Numbered from the stretch's first letter, positions 37,662-47,716 are shown. The stretch: DNA of 64,000 nt from Marinomonas colpomeniae (GCF_014803385.1 NZ_JACYFC010000001.1:826136-890135), one strand, 5' to 3'. Program-made: numbers and translations. The notes: a model not told the origin generated them from the letters alone.

Positions 37662-38583
37662 TATGCTATTTGTAGCGGGCACTAGTTTGCTGCTATTAAA
37701 TGGATGTATGAGCTCAGAGCATGTATTAGGTAAAAAAGATGTAGATTATGATAAAGCCTCAGGTGGCGGCCGGTATTCCATTTTACAAGATCATGCGCCA
37801 ACGGGTGATATTAAAGTAGATCACCTTCCTGATTTGGTACCCAAATGGGAGCCTAAGAGTCGAGGTGGTAATAAAAGCTCTTATGAGGTCTGGGGGAAAA
37901 AGTATTGGGTGATGGATTCTGCGAAAGGGTATACCGCTGAAGGTACAGCTTCCTGGTATGGCAATAAATTTCATGGTCATAAAACCTCAAATGGGGAAAT
38001 ATATGACATGTACAATTTTTCTGCTGCTCATAAGTCTTTGCCATTACCGACATATTTGAAGGTAACTAACTTAGATAACCAACAGTCAGTTATTGTTAGG
38101 GTAAATGATCGAGGTCCGTTCCATGGTGATCGTTTGATTGATCTTTCTTATGCTGCAGCAGCGCGTTTAGATTATCATAAAAAAGGATTGGCTCGAGTCC
38201 GCATAGAGGCTATTACGCCTGCACAAGGCGAGTCCTATAATGCTAGTTCAGCGATATCTAATAGTGTTGCTAGTGCTCCTGAACCCTTGCCTATCAAGGT
38301 TATACCTTTAAAAATAGAAGGCAGTGTGAGTACGTCATCTGATGTGGTGTTTACGCATCTTCAGTTAGGTGCCTTTAGTGCTAGCGAATCTGCAGATAGA
38401 TTGAAACAACGGCTTTTTGAGGCGTTTGATACAAGTATTAAGGTTTTAATTAATAGACAAAATGACGGCTTATATAAAGTATTGGTTGGACCTTATGGTG
38501 ATGCAAATACTTTGAATAACTGGCAAGAAAAATTACAGCAAGAAGGTTTTGGAAAACCTGTACGGGTCGTTTTAATTCCTTAG
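37648..38583 (+). CDS. rlpA: RlpA-family septal ring lytic transglycosylase, SPOR-domain lipoprotein
   Basis: 311 residues. Lipoprotein signal with lipobox LNGC, then a double-psi beta-barrel domain (GTASWYGNKFHGHKTSNGE, VRVNDRGPFHGDRLIDLSYA) and a C-terminal SPOR domain (residues about 235-310, FTHLQLGAFSASESADRLKQ). The SPOR domain binds denuded septal glycan; RlpA degrades it. It sits between mltB and dacA as in Pseudomonas. Confidence 0.95.
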   Translation: MKVINMLFVAGTSLLLLNGCMSSEHVLGKKDVDYDKASGGGRYSILQDHAPTGDIKVDHLPDLVPKWEPKSRGGNKSSYEVWGKKYWVMDSAKGYTAEGTASWYGNKFHGHKTSNGEIYDMYNFSAAHKSLPLPTYLKVTNLDNQQSVIVRVNDRGPFHGDRLIDLSYAAAARLDYHKKGLARVRIEAITPAQGESYNASSAISNSVASAPEPLPIKVIPLKIEGSVSTSSDVVFTHLQLGAFSASESADRLKQRLFEAFDTSIKVLINRQNDGLYKVLVGPYGDANTLNNWQEKLQQEGFGKPVRVVLIP

Positions 38584-38649
38584 CTGCTTTTTGTTTTACT
38601 AGAGATATATTGAGTGCTCTAGTATTATTTACCCACACTTTTTAAGAAG

Positions 38650-39813
38650 ATGATATTTTTTAGTATGAAACAACTTCTCGTTACCTTGTCCTTTATGTTT
38701 AGCCTTATTAGCAGCTTTGTTTTTGCTGCGCCTTCCCTTATTCCAGCCGCACCGCAATTATCTGCAAGCAGTTATATATTAATGGATGCTTATACTGGGG
38801 ATGTGTTGGTAGAGCACAATGCAGATGAAGCCTTACCTCCTGCCAGTCTTACTAAATTAATGACGGCTTATATTATTGAATATGAATTAGCTCGAGGGAA
38901 CTTACGCTTTGACGATAAAGTTAGCATAAGTGAAAAAGCTTGGAGAATGGAAGGATCACGGATGTTTATTCGTGAAGGGACACAGGTTTCACTAGAAGAT
39001 CTGATGCGAGGTATCATCATTCAGTCAGGTAATGATGCAAGTATCGCAGCGGCTGAACACATTGCGGGTAGTGAATCAGCATTTGCTGACTTGATGAATC
39101 AACATGCACAACTTCTTGGTATGACAAACAGCCGTTTTGTTAACTCCACAGGTTTTCCAGCAGAAAATCACTATTCTACTGCCCACGACCTTGCAAAATT
39201 ATCTCGTGCAACTATTTTACAATTTCCAGAAAACTACAAAATGTATTCTGAGAAATATTTTACTTACAATGATATCCGTCAACCTAACCGTAATAAATTA
39301 TTATGGCGTGATAAAACCGTAGACGGTTTAAAAACAGGTCATACAAATGCTGCAGGGTATTGTTTAGCTGCTTCGGCTGTAAGAAATGGCACACGTTTAA
39401 TTACGGTTGTTATGGGAACAAAGTCAGATGAAGCGCGTGCTGCAGAAGCTCAAAAATTATTAGACTACGGTTTTAGATATTATGAAACACGCAAGTTGTA
39501 TAGTCGTGGTCAAGTTGTAAATAACGCCCATGTTTGGGGGGGGAGTCAATCTACTGTGAAAGTCGGCTTTGCCAACGATGTTTTAGTTACTATGCCTCGC
39601 CAACAAGGTGCTTCTCTTCCTGCTACATTGGATATGCAAAGTGACATTGTTGCACCGGTTGCAGTAGGTGACGTATTAGGCAAAATAATTGTTGGAACTG
39701 AAGGTGGTGTTTTATTAGAGCGCTCTGTTGTTGCGTTAGAAACCGTTGAAGAAGGTGGTTTCTTTAAGCGTATGTTTGACAAAATAAAACGTTTTTTCTC
39801 AAATTTATTTTAA
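38650..39813 (+). CDS. dacA: D-alanyl-D-alanine carboxypeptidase (PBP5/6 type)
   Basis: 387 residues with signal peptide. Penicillin-binding motifs: SxxK in PASLTKLMTAY, SxN in QSGNDASI, and KTG in GLKTGHTNAAG. The C-terminal GGFFKRMFDKIKRFFSNLF is the amphipathic membrane anchor of PBP5/6. It trims pentapeptides in the periplasm. Start could be ATG 38650 or 38665; the former has AAGAAG right before it, the latter gives a more usual signal peptide. Confidence 0.96.
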   Translation: MIFFSMKQLLVTLSFMFSLISSFVFAAPSLIPAAPQLSASSYILMDAYTGDVLVEHNADEALPPASLTKLMTAYIIEYELARGNLRFDDKVSISEKAWRMEGSRMFIREGTQVSLEDLMRGIIIQSGNDASIAAAEHIAGSESAFADLMNQHAQLLGMTNSRFVNSTGFPAENHYSTAHDLAKLSRATILQFPENYKMYSEKYFTYNDIRQPNRNKLLWRDKTVDGLKTGHTNAAGYCLAASAVRNGTRLITVVMGTKSDEARAAEAQKLLDYGFRYYETRKLYSRGQVVNNAHVWGGSQSTVKVGFANDVLVTMPRQQGASLPATLDMQSDIVAPVAVGDVLGKIIVGTEGGVLLERSVVALETVEEGGFFKRMFDKIKRFFSNLF

Positions 39814-39839
39814 GCATTGAATAGGCAAGTGGTAGGTTA

Positions 39840-40145
39840 ATGGCATTAATTACAAAAGATGGTGATCAAGCTGAGCAAGTTGTTGATGCGCCGAAGATTG
39901 AGTTTCCTTGTGAAAACTATGTCATCAAAGTGGTATCGCTTGATGTAGATGGTATACATGCTGAAATTTCAGGTCGTCTTAAAGTACATGCTCCAGAGAT
40001 GGATGCTGATGCGGCAGGTGTTAACCGTTCCAGTAAGGGCCGCTTTGTTAGTTATAGCTTTCGAATCGTAGCTCAAAACGAATCGCAGTTATCTGCGTTG
40101 CATACTGATTTGATGTCGATTGACGCTGTTAAGATGGTTATGTAA
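39840..40145 (+). CDS. ybeD: YbeD/DUF493-family protein
   Basis: 101 residues. [34 protein letters not shown] and [15 protein letters not shown] match the DUF493 ferredoxin-like fold. It is usually found between dacA and lipB, as here. Its function in lipoate metabolism is unproven. Its TAA stop overlaps the lipB ATG by one base. Confidence 0.95.
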   Translation: MALITKDGDQAEQVVDAPKIEFPCENYVIKVVSLDVDGIHAEISGRLKVHAPEMDADAAGVNRSSKGRFVSYSFRIVAQNESQLSALHTDLMSIDAVKMVM

Positions 40146-40789
40146 TGGAACTTGGTTTAATTTGCCGAGACTTAGGTGTCGTTGAGTATTCTGAAACATG
40201 GGAGAGGATGAAAGATTTTACTCAGACTAGATCAAAAGATGATGCTGATGAAATTTGGTTGTTAGAACACCCACCTCTGTTTACTCAAGGTCAAGCGGGT
40301 AAAGTAGAACATCTTCTGGCTCCGGGTGATATTCCTGTTATACAGGTCGACCGTGGTGGTCAGGTCACGTATCATGGCCCCGGTCAATTAGTTGCTTATG
40401 TATTGGTTGATTTAAAACGCCTTGGAATAGGTGTTCGTGATTTAGTTAATGCTTTGGAAAACTCCATTGTTGGTACTTTGGCATTGAATGCCATTGATGC
40501 TTATGCAAAAGCAGACGCACCTGGTGTCTATGTTAATGAGCAAAAAATTGCTTCACTAGGGTTAAGGGTGCGTAGAGGTTGTTCATTTCATGGGCTTGCT
40601 TTAAATGTCGATATGGATCTCACACCATTTAATCGTATTAATCCATGTGGCTATCAAGGCTTACAAATGGTAGATATGAAGCGCCTAAGTACGGATGTAC
40701 TTTTTTCAAATGTTAAGGTTCAGTTAGCGTGTTTGCTTGCTGAGCAGCTAGGATATACCAATCCAGCTATCCAAAAAGGGTGGAAATAG
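40145..40789 (+). CDS. lipB: Octanoyltransferase
   Basis: 214 residues. The LipB motif [16 protein letters not shown] and the catalytic Cys in [14 protein letters not shown] are present, with [13 protein letters not shown] before it. It moves octanoyl groups from ACP to lipoyl domains. ATGG start overlaps the ybeD stop. Confidence 0.97.
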   Translation: MELGLICRDLGVVEYSETWERMKDFTQTRSKDDADEIWLLEHPPLFTQGQAGKVEHLLAPGDIPVIQVDRGGQVTYHGPGQLVAYVLVDLKRLGIGVRDLVNALENSIVGTLALNAIDAYAKADAPGVYVNEQKIASLGLRVRRGCSFHGLALNVDMDLTPFNRINPCGYQGLQMVDMKRLSTDVLFSNVKVQLACLLAEQLGYTNPAIQKGWK

Positions 40790-40790
40790 A

Positions 40791-41750
40791 ATGTCAGCAG
40801 AACGCAAACGCGTTGTTCAAGGGGAAAAACTACGCGGGGCCGATAAAATGGCGCGTATCCCTATTAAAGTTATTCCAACGGAAGAGATTCCACGAAAGCC
40901 CGATTGGCTTCGTGTTCGTATGCCAGCGTCTCCTGAAATCGCGCGTATTAAAAGTACGCTTCGCGAGCATAAATTAGCTTCTGTATGTGAAGAAGCTAAT
41001 TGCCCTAATTTAGGCGAGTGTTTCAGTAATGGAACAGCAACCTTTATGATTATGGGTGAGATTTGTACACGCCGTTGCCCTTTTTGTGATGTTGCTCACG
41101 GCCGTCCAAATCCTCTAAAAGAAGACGAACCAAAAGAACTGGCTGCTGCTATTCGTGATATGAAACTTAAATATGTAGTGATTACCTCTGTAGATCGTGA
41201 TGATCTTCGTGACGGTGGTGCACAGCATTTTGTTGAGTGTATTACTGAGACACGGGCTGCAAGTCCAAATATCGAAATTGAAACATTAGTACCTGATTTC
41301 CGTGGTCGTATGGAAGTGGCAGTTGATACACTTTCTATCGCACCACCAGATGTCTTTAATCATAATTTAGAGTCAATTCCACGCCTATATCGCCAAGTAA
41401 GACCTGGGTCTGATTATCAATGGTCATTGGATCTATTGAAAAACTTTAAAGATCGATGTCCAGATGTTCCAACCAAATCCGGTTTGATGGTTGGTATGGG
41501 AGAAACGTTTGAGGAAATCGTTGAAGTACTCAAAGACTTAAGAGCTCACAAAGTAGATATGTTGACTATTGGTCAGTATTTACAGCCTTCTAAGCATCAC
41601 TTTCCAATGGATCGTTTTGTTCACCCAGAAGAGTTTGCTCGTTATGAGCAAGTAGCTAAAGAGTTAGGTTTCAAACATGCGGCATGTGGGCCTTTAGTTC
41701 GCTCGTCTTACCATGCAGATAAGCAAGCACATGGTGAGCGTGTTTCTTAA
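40791..41750 (+). CDS. lipA: Lipoyl synthase
   Basis: 319 residues; the stop of lipB is one base before its ATG. It has the auxiliary cluster [12 protein letters not shown] and the radical-SAM CxxxCxxC ([13 protein letters not shown]), and the C-terminal RSSYHADKQ motif with its conserved cluster serine. It inserts two sulfurs into octanoyl chains. A terminator follows. Confidence 0.98.
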   Translation: MSAERKRVVQGEKLRGADKMARIPIKVIPTEEIPRKPDWLRVRMPASPEIARIKSTLREHKLASVCEEANCPNLGECFSNGTATFMIMGEICTRRCPFCDVAHGRPNPLKEDEPKELAAAIRDMKLKYVVITSVDRDDLRDGGAQHFVECITETRAASPNIEIETLVPDFRGRMEVAVDTLSIAPPDVFNHNLESIPRLYRQVRPGSDYQWSLDLLKNFKDRCPDVPTKSGLMVGMGETFEEIVEVLKDLRAHKVDMLTIGQYLQPSKHHFPMDRFVHPEEFARYEQVAKELGFKHAACGPLVRSSYHADKQAHGERVS

Positions 41751-41785
41751 GTTTTTAATGCATGAATTTTTTATGCGTGATAATT

Positions 41786-41828
41786 AAAAAAACGGAGTTG
41801 GGATTATTTCCTCGCTCCGTTTTTTTTG
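41786..41828 (+). terminator. Intrinsic terminator after lipA
   Basis: AAAAAACGGAG (41786-41796) pairs with CTCCGTTTTTT (starting at 41815), with a partly paired inner part, ending in eight T's. Confidence 0.9.
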
Positions 41829-41831
41829 TAT

Positions 41832-41857
41832 AAAAAATGCCCGCAAAATAGCGGGCA
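41832..41857 (-). terminator. Second terminator, oriented for minus-strand transcripts
   Basis: TGCCCGC (41838-41844) / GCGGGCA (41851-41857) with a 6-nt loop has A runs on the plus strand at both sides, so the T tail belongs to the minus strand. There is no annotated minus-strand gene immediately to the right. Confidence 0.7.
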
Positions 41858-42160
41858 AAAAGCTTTTGTACCCTTAATTGATTTAGGGGGGAATCAATAA
41901 GGAAGATTGACCTATTTGAACTCTATTGTTTAAATCAAACTCAGTATAAAAAGAGCGCAACTTTACATTTGGCGGTAACCTAAAGAGTCTTGTATGCTTC
42001 GGATTACAGGTTTTGCTTAATAAATATTCTCACCAATTTAGATCGGTCTTAAAAAACTTGTATATTAACTATAGTCTTAGATTTGAATAAATGTAGACAT
42101 AATTTGAATTATATTCGAAAGTATCAAAACAATAACGCCACAATATTAGATAGAGGTCTA
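41858..42160. other. 303-base stretch with no protein gene
   Basis: I see no conserved frame. The minus strand ends in the terminator at 41832-41857, so a short untranslated RNA from roughly 41960-42050 down to 41832 is conceivable. A TATACT (minus strand, near 41945) is a possible -10, but no good -35 accompanies it. AGAGGT before 42161 is the ribosome-binding site of the next gene. Confidence 0.45.
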
Positions 42161-43048
42161 ATGACAGTATTTAGTTCCCCTGAGAAGCCACCTTACTTTG
42201 CCATAATCTTATCCAGTCGATTGATATTAGATGATATTACTCATCGTATTATGACAGACAAATTATTAGGTTTAGCTAAAGGCGAACCTGGTTATCTTGG
42301 TTTTGAGCAAAGCAGCGGTGAGGTTGAATTCTTAGTGACTTATTGGCAAACCCAGCAAACGGCAGAAGCATGGATGAAACATAGTATGCAGTGCAGAGTA
42401 TTGTCGATAGGTGAAAGCTTTTGGTATGAAGAGTATTCATTAAAACTATGTGAAATACTAAGTAATACTGAATTTAAAACACCTAGTTTGAGTATATATA
42501 CTGCTCGTTTTCCTAGAATAGTGACACCGCGGGGTATTTTGACGGTATTGCATGAATCGCAAGCACGACTTCTTCATGACTATGTAAATCAAGAAAAAGT
42601 GTTTCTAGCTCCCTGGGAGCCTTTAAGGGATGAAGGTTATTACACTTTCGACACTTGTTTGTTACGAGTGCGAGAAATGCGGCGAGACTTTTTAGAAGGC
42701 AGTGGTGTTGTCTTGTGCCTACTCTCTCCAAATGAAGATAAAATGCTAGCTTACAGTAATTACTCCAATATCATTCGTGGCGTGTTTCAAGCTTGTAACC
42801 TTGGTTATAGTTTACGTGAGAATGAGCAGGGGAAAGGCATAATGCAAGAGGCGTTGAGTGCGGGCATAGAATACCTAAAGACAGAACTGGATATTGAGAG
42901 AATTCAAGCGAGTTACATGCCAAGAAATGCCAAAAGCGCAGCGGTTTTAAATAATCTTGGCTTTGAAAAAGAAGGCCTCGCACGAAAATATTTAAAAATC
43001 AACGGCGTTTGGGAAGACCATATATTAACTGCTCGTATAATGCGTTGA
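42161..43048 (+). CDS. Fusion: ABM-like (monooxygenase-type) domain + GNAT acetyltransferase
   Basis: I start at ATG 42161 with AGAGGT before it; the open frame upstream is not conserved-looking. This gives 295 residues. Residues about 8-105 (PYFAIILSSRLILDD, GEPGYLGFEQSSG, TYWQTQQTAEAWMKHSMQ, SFWYEEYSLKLCEI) look like the antibiotic-biosynthesis-monooxygenase/heme-degrading dimeric alpha+beta barrel. Residues about 125-295 form a RimJ/RimL-type GNAT with the acetyl-CoA motif NEQGKGIMQEAL and AASYMP-like QASYMPRNAKSAAVLNNLGF. The usual RimJ targets are ribosomal or other protein N-termini. I do not know of a settled name for this fusion. It is single, convergent with the cupin-like gene. Confidence 0.7.
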   Translation: MTVFSSPEKPPYFAIILSSRLILDDITHRIMTDKLLGLAKGEPGYLGFEQSSGEVEFLVTYWQTQQTAEAWMKHSMQCRVLSIGESFWYEEYSLKLCEILSNTEFKTPSLSIYTARFPRIVTPRGILTVLHESQARLLHDYVNQEKVFLAPWEPLRDEGYYTFDTCLLRVREMRRDFLEGSGVVLCLLSPNEDKMLAYSNYSNIIRGVFQACNLGYSLRENEQGKGIMQEALSAGIEYLKTELDIERIQASYMPRNAKSAAVLNNLGFEKEGLARKYLKINGVWEDHILTARIMR

Positions 43049-43054
43049 TGGGAG

Positions 43055-43771
43055 TTAGCTTAATGATGGCTCTGTTTTTTTAAGTAGTAGCACACGCCCT
43101 TTGGTTTTGTGTGATGTTGTGACAGATAAAACAATGATGCTTTCTGAACTTGGGTTTAAAATAGCCCTTGGTACTTTGTGAGGAATAACTTTTCCTAAAT
43201 TATCACATTTCTTAGAGTGTTTCTCACGATCAGATATAAGCGCCATACCGTCTAGTGAAAGAATGTACTGTGTTGCCGCCTTCTGGTAGTAGAGTGTTTC
43301 TATATAGCGAGGCGGGTATAATTCCAAAGATATGCTCCCCGAACTACTCTGCCATAAAGGCCATGTTTTAATGTGATTACGACCTAACCCAGATTCAACT
43401 GTACCCGATGATACTTTTTTGATTGGACTAATTGGTGTGCTGTTGTCTGATATTTTAAAACGGATTAAACAAAGTTCTACGATAGGTGATAGTAGCGTAG
43501 CTGTATTTACTATATGGGCATTTAGCCAAATACCTTGGTGTTTTTTTAATATTGTTTCTTCTTGTTTTTGTTGTAAATACAACTCCCCCTTTAATACAAA
43601 ACAAAAGGTATTGGCTTGTTGTTGATAGAAACGAGTGGGTGTCGCATCTTGATAAAGATGCTCATGAGTAATGCAAAGGTCATCTTGTTGGTGGATGATG
43701 ACTCGTTCGCTAGATTCACCCAGACTATAATGTATCGGATATAGGGTGTTTTGATTAGATAGGTTCACCAT
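43055..43771 (-). CDS. Cupin-like protein of unknown function
   Basis: 238 residues. A beta-strand-rich protein with two halves that both look cupin-like (for instance TFCFVLKGELYLQQKQEETI in the first half and QYILSLDGMALISDREKH in the second, and RAILNPSSESIIVLSV near the end). The metal-binding His triad of canonical cupins is not complete, so it may be a non-metal, bicupin-fold member. No signal peptide. It converges on the ABM-GNAT fusion with 6 bases between the stops and is divergent from parC. I cannot name a function. Confidence 0.5.
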   Translation of the reverse strand: MVNLSNQNTLYPIHYSLGESSERVIIHQQDDLCITHEHLYQDATPTRFYQQQANTFCFVLKGELYLQQKQEETILKKHQGIWLNAHIVNTATLLSPIVELCLIRFKISDNSTPISPIKKVSSGTVESGLGRNHIKTWPLWQSSSGSISLELYPPRYIETLYYQKAATQYILSLDGMALISDREKHSKKCDNLGKVIPHKVPRAILNPSSESIIVLSVTTSHKTKGRVLLLKKTEPSLS

Positions 43772-43955
43772 TGTCGCCCTTTTTAGTTATCTTATGTATT
43801 GAAACATGAGAACTCAGTGCTTTCCATGATAATCTTACGTTGGGTGTTGCAGTATATTCAGGTGTTTCTTTATAGTTAGGATCATCATATTCATTTATGA
43901 AATACACACATGCCAATAGTTTTCACATGTAAACGATTTTAGAAGGAAAGATTCC

Positions 43956-46253
43956 TTGAGTGAGTTGTCAAATTTCGAGTCGAATGAAACCCTTTCATTA
44001 AAAGACTATACCGAAAAAGCGTATTTGAATTATTCCATGTACGTTATCTTAGATCGTGCATTACCTCATATTGGTGATGGTCTAAAGCCTGTTCAGCGAC
44101 GTATTGTTTATGCGATGAGCGAACTAGGATTAAAGGCCAGTGCCAAATATAAAAAGTCTGCTCGTACCGTTGGTGATGTGTTGGGTAAATTTCACCCGCA
44201 TGGTGACAGCGCATGTTATGAAGCCATGGTGCTAATGGCTCAGCCTTTTTCTTATCGTTATCCGTTAGTCGATGGACAAGGTAACTGGGGAGCGCCCGAT
44301 GACCCTAAGTCCTTTGCTGCAATGCGTTACACTGAATCTCGGTTATCAAAGTATGCAGATGTATTGCTTAGAGAGGTGGGTCAAGGGACAGTAGATTGGA
44401 CACCGAATTTTGATGGCACTTTACAAGAGCCTACTGTTTTACCTTCTCGTCTTCCGAATTTATTACTGAATGGCACTACAGGTATTGCTGTTGGTATGGC
44501 CACAGATATCCCGCCTCATAACTTGCGTGAAATTGGCGGAGCTTGTATTCATCTTTTAAATAACCCTAATGCAGATTTAGAAGATTTGCTGAACTTTGTT
44601 CAGGGGCCAGACTTTCCTACTGGTGGTGAAATAATCACCCCGAAAGAAGACATCGTTAGATTGTACGAAACTGGTAAAGGACAGATTAAAGCTAGAGCCA
44701 GATTCACAATAGAAGAAGGTGAAATTGTTGTTAATGAGCTACCTCATCAAGTGTCAGGTAGCAAAATATTGGAACAGATAGCCGCACAAATGCAGGCTAA
44801 GAAATTACCAATGGTAGTGGATTTACGTGATGAGTCTGATCATGTAAATCCAACACGTCTAGTCATCGTACCAAAATCCAATCGAGTTGATATTGATTCG
44901 GTAATGACTCATTTGTTTGCGACAACAGATTTAGAAAAATCCTATCGTGTCAATATGAATGTGATTGGCTTGGACGGGTTACCACAGGTCAAAACACTTA
45001 AAAACTTTTTGTCAGAATGGTTACGCTTTCGGATTGACGTTGTTCGTCGTCGTTTGCAGTTCCGTCTGGATAAGGTTTTGAATCGATTACATATCTTGGA
45101 AGGTTTATTGATTGCTTACCTTAACATTGATGAAGTAATTGATATTATTCGTACAGAAGAAAAGCCAAAACTAGAGCTTATTGCCCGTTTTGGTTTAAGT
45201 GATATGCAAGCTGAGTCGATTCTTGAATTGAAATTGCGCCACCTCGCAAAACTAGAAGAAATGCGTATCAAAGGTGAGCAAGATGAACTTGAGAAAGAGC
45301 GTAAAAAACTAGAAGGTTTATTGTCTTCAGATAGTAAATTGAAAAAGCTAATTACAGCAGAGCTTCAAGAAGATATTGATATGTTTGGTGACGAGCGTCG
45401 TACTCCGATTGTTGCTCGTAAAGAGTCTCAAGCATTCACAGAAGAAGATTTATTGTCTAATGACCCAATTACTGTGGTTATTTCTAAGCAAGGCTGGATT
45501 CGAGCTGCGAAAGGCCATGATATAGATGTACATGGCTTAAGCTATAAGTCTGGTGATGAATTTTTAATTAGCACTAAGGGACGTTCTAACCAAACATTGG
45601 TATTACTAGCATCTAATGGCCGAACTTACTCAATTAAAGCTCATACGCTACCTTCCGCACGAGGGCAGGGTGAACCAGTAACTGGTCGTATTTCTTTAGA
45701 GAAAGATGCCACTATTGTATTTGCTGTATTAGATAATGAAGAGTCTCATTATCTCATTGCTAGTGATGCCGGTTATGGTTTTGTTGCACAGCTTAAAGAG
45801 CTGTATGCCAAGAATAAGGCAGGTAAAGCTACATTGAGTCTACCCAAAGGTGCGCAAGTAATGTCACCTGTGTTTGTTCAAAACCCAGAGCAGGGCCGAG
45901 TAATAGCGATATCTAATGAAGGGCGAATGCTGGCTTTTGATGTGGCTTCTTTGCCGCAGATGGCAAAAGGCAAAGGCAACAAAATGATTAGTATACCTAC
46001 TTCGAGAGCCGCCGATAGGGAAGAATTGGTTACTGCCATTGCGTGCGTGCAGCCAAATGATCTTTTGACGGCTTATGCCGGAAAACGCTTTATGTCTTTC
46101 GTTGAGAAAGATTTAGAGGAATATCTTGGGGAGCGAGGTCGAAGAGGCTTGAAATTACCAAGAGGTTTTCAAAGGATAGACAGCCTTGAAGTGAAAATTG
46201 GTGAAGGTAAAGTCGCTAAAATTGACGACTCAACGAAACAAGATTTATTTTAA
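43956..46253 (+). CDS. parC: DNA topoisomerase IV subunit A
   Basis: 765 residues (E. coli 752). It starts with TTG at 43956 behind an AGAAGGAAAG ribosome-binding site. Conserved core: [40 protein letters not shown], and active-site Tyr in [10 protein letters not shown] (about residue 126). No GyrA-box, and the C-terminal propeller is the shorter ParC type, so this is ParC and not a second GyrA. The ParC quinolone sites (Ser/Glu of GDSACYE) are in susceptible form. parE is not adjacent, unlike in some relatives. Confidence 0.97.
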   Translation: MSELSNFESNETLSLKDYTEKAYLNYSMYVILDRALPHIGDGLKPVQRRIVYAMSELGLKASAKYKKSARTVGDVLGKFHPHGDSACYEAMVLMAQPFSYRYPLVDGQGNWGAPDDPKSFAAMRYTESRLSKYADVLLREVGQGTVDWTPNFDGTLQEPTVLPSRLPNLLLNGTTGIAVGMATDIPPHNLREIGGACIHLLNNPNADLEDLLNFVQGPDFPTGGEIITPKEDIVRLYETGKGQIKARARFTIEEGEIVVNELPHQVSGSKILEQIAAQMQAKKLPMVVDLRDESDHVNPTRLVIVPKSNRVDIDSVMTHLFATTDLEKSYRVNMNVIGLDGLPQVKTLKNFLSEWLRFRIDVVRRRLQFRLDKVLNRLHILEGLLIAYLNIDEVIDIIRTEEKPKLELIARFGLSDMQAESILELKLRHLAKLEEMRIKGEQDELEKERKKLEGLLSSDSKLKKLITAELQEDIDMFGDERRTPIVARKESQAFTEEDLLSNDPITVVISKQGWIRAAKGHDIDVHGLSYKSGDEFLISTKGRSNQTLVLLASNGRTYSIKAHTLPSARGQGEPVTGRISLEKDATIVFAVLDNEESHYLIASDAGYGFVAQLKELYAKNKAGKATLSLPKGAQVMSPVFVQNPEQGRVIAISNEGRMLAFDVASLPQMAKGKGNKMISIPTSRAADREELVTAIACVQPNDLLTAYAGKRFMSFVEKDLEEYLGERGRRGLKLPRGFQRIDSLEVKIGEGKVAKIDDSTKQDLF

Positions 46254-46267
46254 TAATGGATAAATGG

Positions 46268-46305
46268 TTATTGTGGTCATAGACTTATTGATGAAACCAC
46301 AATAA
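46268..46305 (+). terminator. Hairpin after parC
   Basis: TTATTGTGGT (46268-46277) and ACCACAATAA (46296-46305) form a perfect 10-bp stem. No T run follows, so it may be a weak terminator or processing site. Confidence 0.5.
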
Positions 46306-46378
46306 TCGTTTAGATGGGATTCTGAGTGCAAAGCTCTTTGCTAAGAGCAAATTCGCTACCAATAATGAGGAAACGAAA

Positions 46379-46852
46379 ATGAAAGGCAGTCAAAAAGTAA
46401 TAGACAGTTTAAATGCATTGTTAGCAAATGAGTTGGCGGCAATCGATCAGTATTTCATACATTCACGTATGTATGATGATTGGGGGCTGAATAAACTGTA
46501 CGAACGTCTTAATCATGAAATGGAAGAAGAGACTCAGCATTCTGATTGGTTAATCAAGCGTATTTTATTTTTGGAAGGTGTTCCTTGCATGACAAAACGC
46601 CGTGATTTACTGGTAGGGTCTGATCTTAAATCTATGATCTCTAATGATTTGACGCTTGAATTAGAAGTCGTTAGCAGTGTTCGGGCAGCCATTGCGGTTT
46701 GTGAATCTGAAGCAGATTATCAAACTCGTGAAATGCTTGAGAAGTTATTGTTTGATACAGAAGAAGACCATGTTTATTGGTTAGAGCAGCAACTAGGTTT
46801 AATGGAAAAAATTGGTATGCAGAATTATTACCAATCTCAGATGGGTAATTAA
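46379..46852 (+). CDS. bfr: Bacterioferritin, ferroxidase-competent non-haem subunit
   Basis: 157 residues. The di-iron ligands are complete: Glu18, Glu51, His54, Glu94, then Glu128 and His131 (shifted by one against E. coli Glu127/His130). The haem-ligand Met52 is Thr52 (EEETQHSD). It should oxidise Fe(II) but cannot bind haem in the usual way. GAGG ribosome-binding site and a GCTCTT-TGCT-AAGAGC hairpin lie upstream. The gene pairs with the following bacterioferritin gene 11 bases on; the two probably form one mixed 24-mer. Confidence 0.93.
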   Translation: MKGSQKVIDSLNALLANELAAIDQYFIHSRMYDDWGLNKLYERLNHEMEEETQHSDWLIKRILFLEGVPCMTKRRDLLVGSDLKSMISNDLTLELEVVSSVRAAIAVCESEADYQTREMLEKLLFDTEEDHVYWLEQQLGLMEKIGMQNYYQSQMGN

Positions 46853-46863
46853 GGAGATACTTT

Positions 46864-47328
46864 ATGAAAGGTGATCGTGAGGTTATTGTCGGCCTAAACC
46901 AAGTGTTAGCGAATGAGTTAGTAGGGATTAATCAATATTTTCTTCATGCTCGTATGTTTAAAGATTTTGGTTTTTCTGCTTTAGACAAAGCGGATTATAA
47001 AACGTCTATTCAAAAAATGAAGAATGCAGATCGCTTGATTGAACGTGTCTTATTTTTAGAAGGCTTACCAAACCTTCAAGATCTTGGTCGCCTGCGCATT
47101 GGTGAAAATAGTGAAGAAATGATTTCGGCAAACATGGAGTTTGAGCTGGATACATTAACAGTGTTAAAAGCTGGAATTGATATCTGCGAGAAAAAACAAG
47201 ATTTCATGAGTCGTGACACATTGGAAAAAATATTAGAAGAGCAGGAAGAGCAAATTGATTGGCTGGAAACTCAGCTGCATTTAATTAGTACTTCTGGAAT
47301 AGAAAACTATCTTCAGTCCCGAATGTAA
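46864..47328 (+). CDS. Bacterioferritin, haem-binding ferroxidase-deficient subunit
   Basis: 154 residues. Met52 is present (IQKMKNAD), so haem can be bound between two subunits, but the di-iron site is broken: Glu51 is Lys51, His54 is Asn54, Glu127 is Gln127 and His130 is Gln130. Glu18 and Glu94 remain. This is the partner of the non-haem subunit just upstream; such complementary alpha/beta bacterioferritins are known in several proteobacteria. Confidence 0.93.
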   Translation: MKGDREVIVGLNQVLANELVGINQYFLHARMFKDFGFSALDKADYKTSIQKMKNADRLIERVLFLEGLPNLQDLGRLRIGENSEEMISANMEFELDTLTVLKAGIDICEKKQDFMSRDTLEKILEEQEEQIDWLETQLHLISTSGIENYLQSRM

Positions 47329-47354
47329 TGATTAGATTCGTGTGAGTGTCTAAA

Positions 47355-47549
47355 TTAAGCAACCTGAAACTGAGTCTCTGCAATTTTTAGAAGTTCGTTA
47401 TTCAGAACTTTTTTAGCACACTGACAGCATTTTCCGCATTGACTACCTATGTTGTGCTCTTTATAAAGAGCACGCATAGTTGTAGCGCCTTCCTGAATTG
47501 AGGCTTTAATGTCTCTGTCTGATACTTGATTACAAATACAAACGTACAT
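47355..47549 (-). CDS. bfd: Bacterioferritin-associated ferredoxin
   Basis: 64 residues. [2Fe-2S] ligands: Cys4 and Cys6 (MYVCICNQVSDRDI), then Cys38 and Cys41 (SQCGKCCQC). It reduces the Bfr haem to release stored iron. Convergent to the two bfr genes, with 26 bases between, and its upstream region carries a Fur-like box. This fits induction on iron starvation. Confidence 0.95.
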   Translation of the reverse strand: MYVCICNQVSDRDIKASIQEGATTMRALYKEHNIGSQCGKCCQCAKKVLNNELLKIAETQFQVA

Positions 47550-47598
47550 AAATGAAAATCACTCGCACTAATATTTTGATTAGTCGATTCTATTTTTA

Positions 47599-47617
47599 AT
47601 GTGAATGATTATCAATA
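47599..47617 (-). promoter_or_regulatory. Fur-box-like sequence upstream of bfd
   Basis: ATGTGAATGATTATCAATA (plus strand) resembles the 19-bp Fur consensus, reading TATTGATAATCATTCACAT on the bfd strand. It lies about 50-70 bases before the bfd ATG, the right distance for a repressor site. Confidence 0.6.
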
Positions 47618-47716
47618 GATAAATATTTATCTATTTTCATACTTTGATAGTTTTTTTAATAAGTGGTGTTTACGGAGGCAAATCAGAATTTAGCTCCGTA
47701 AACTAAAGGTGGGCTG

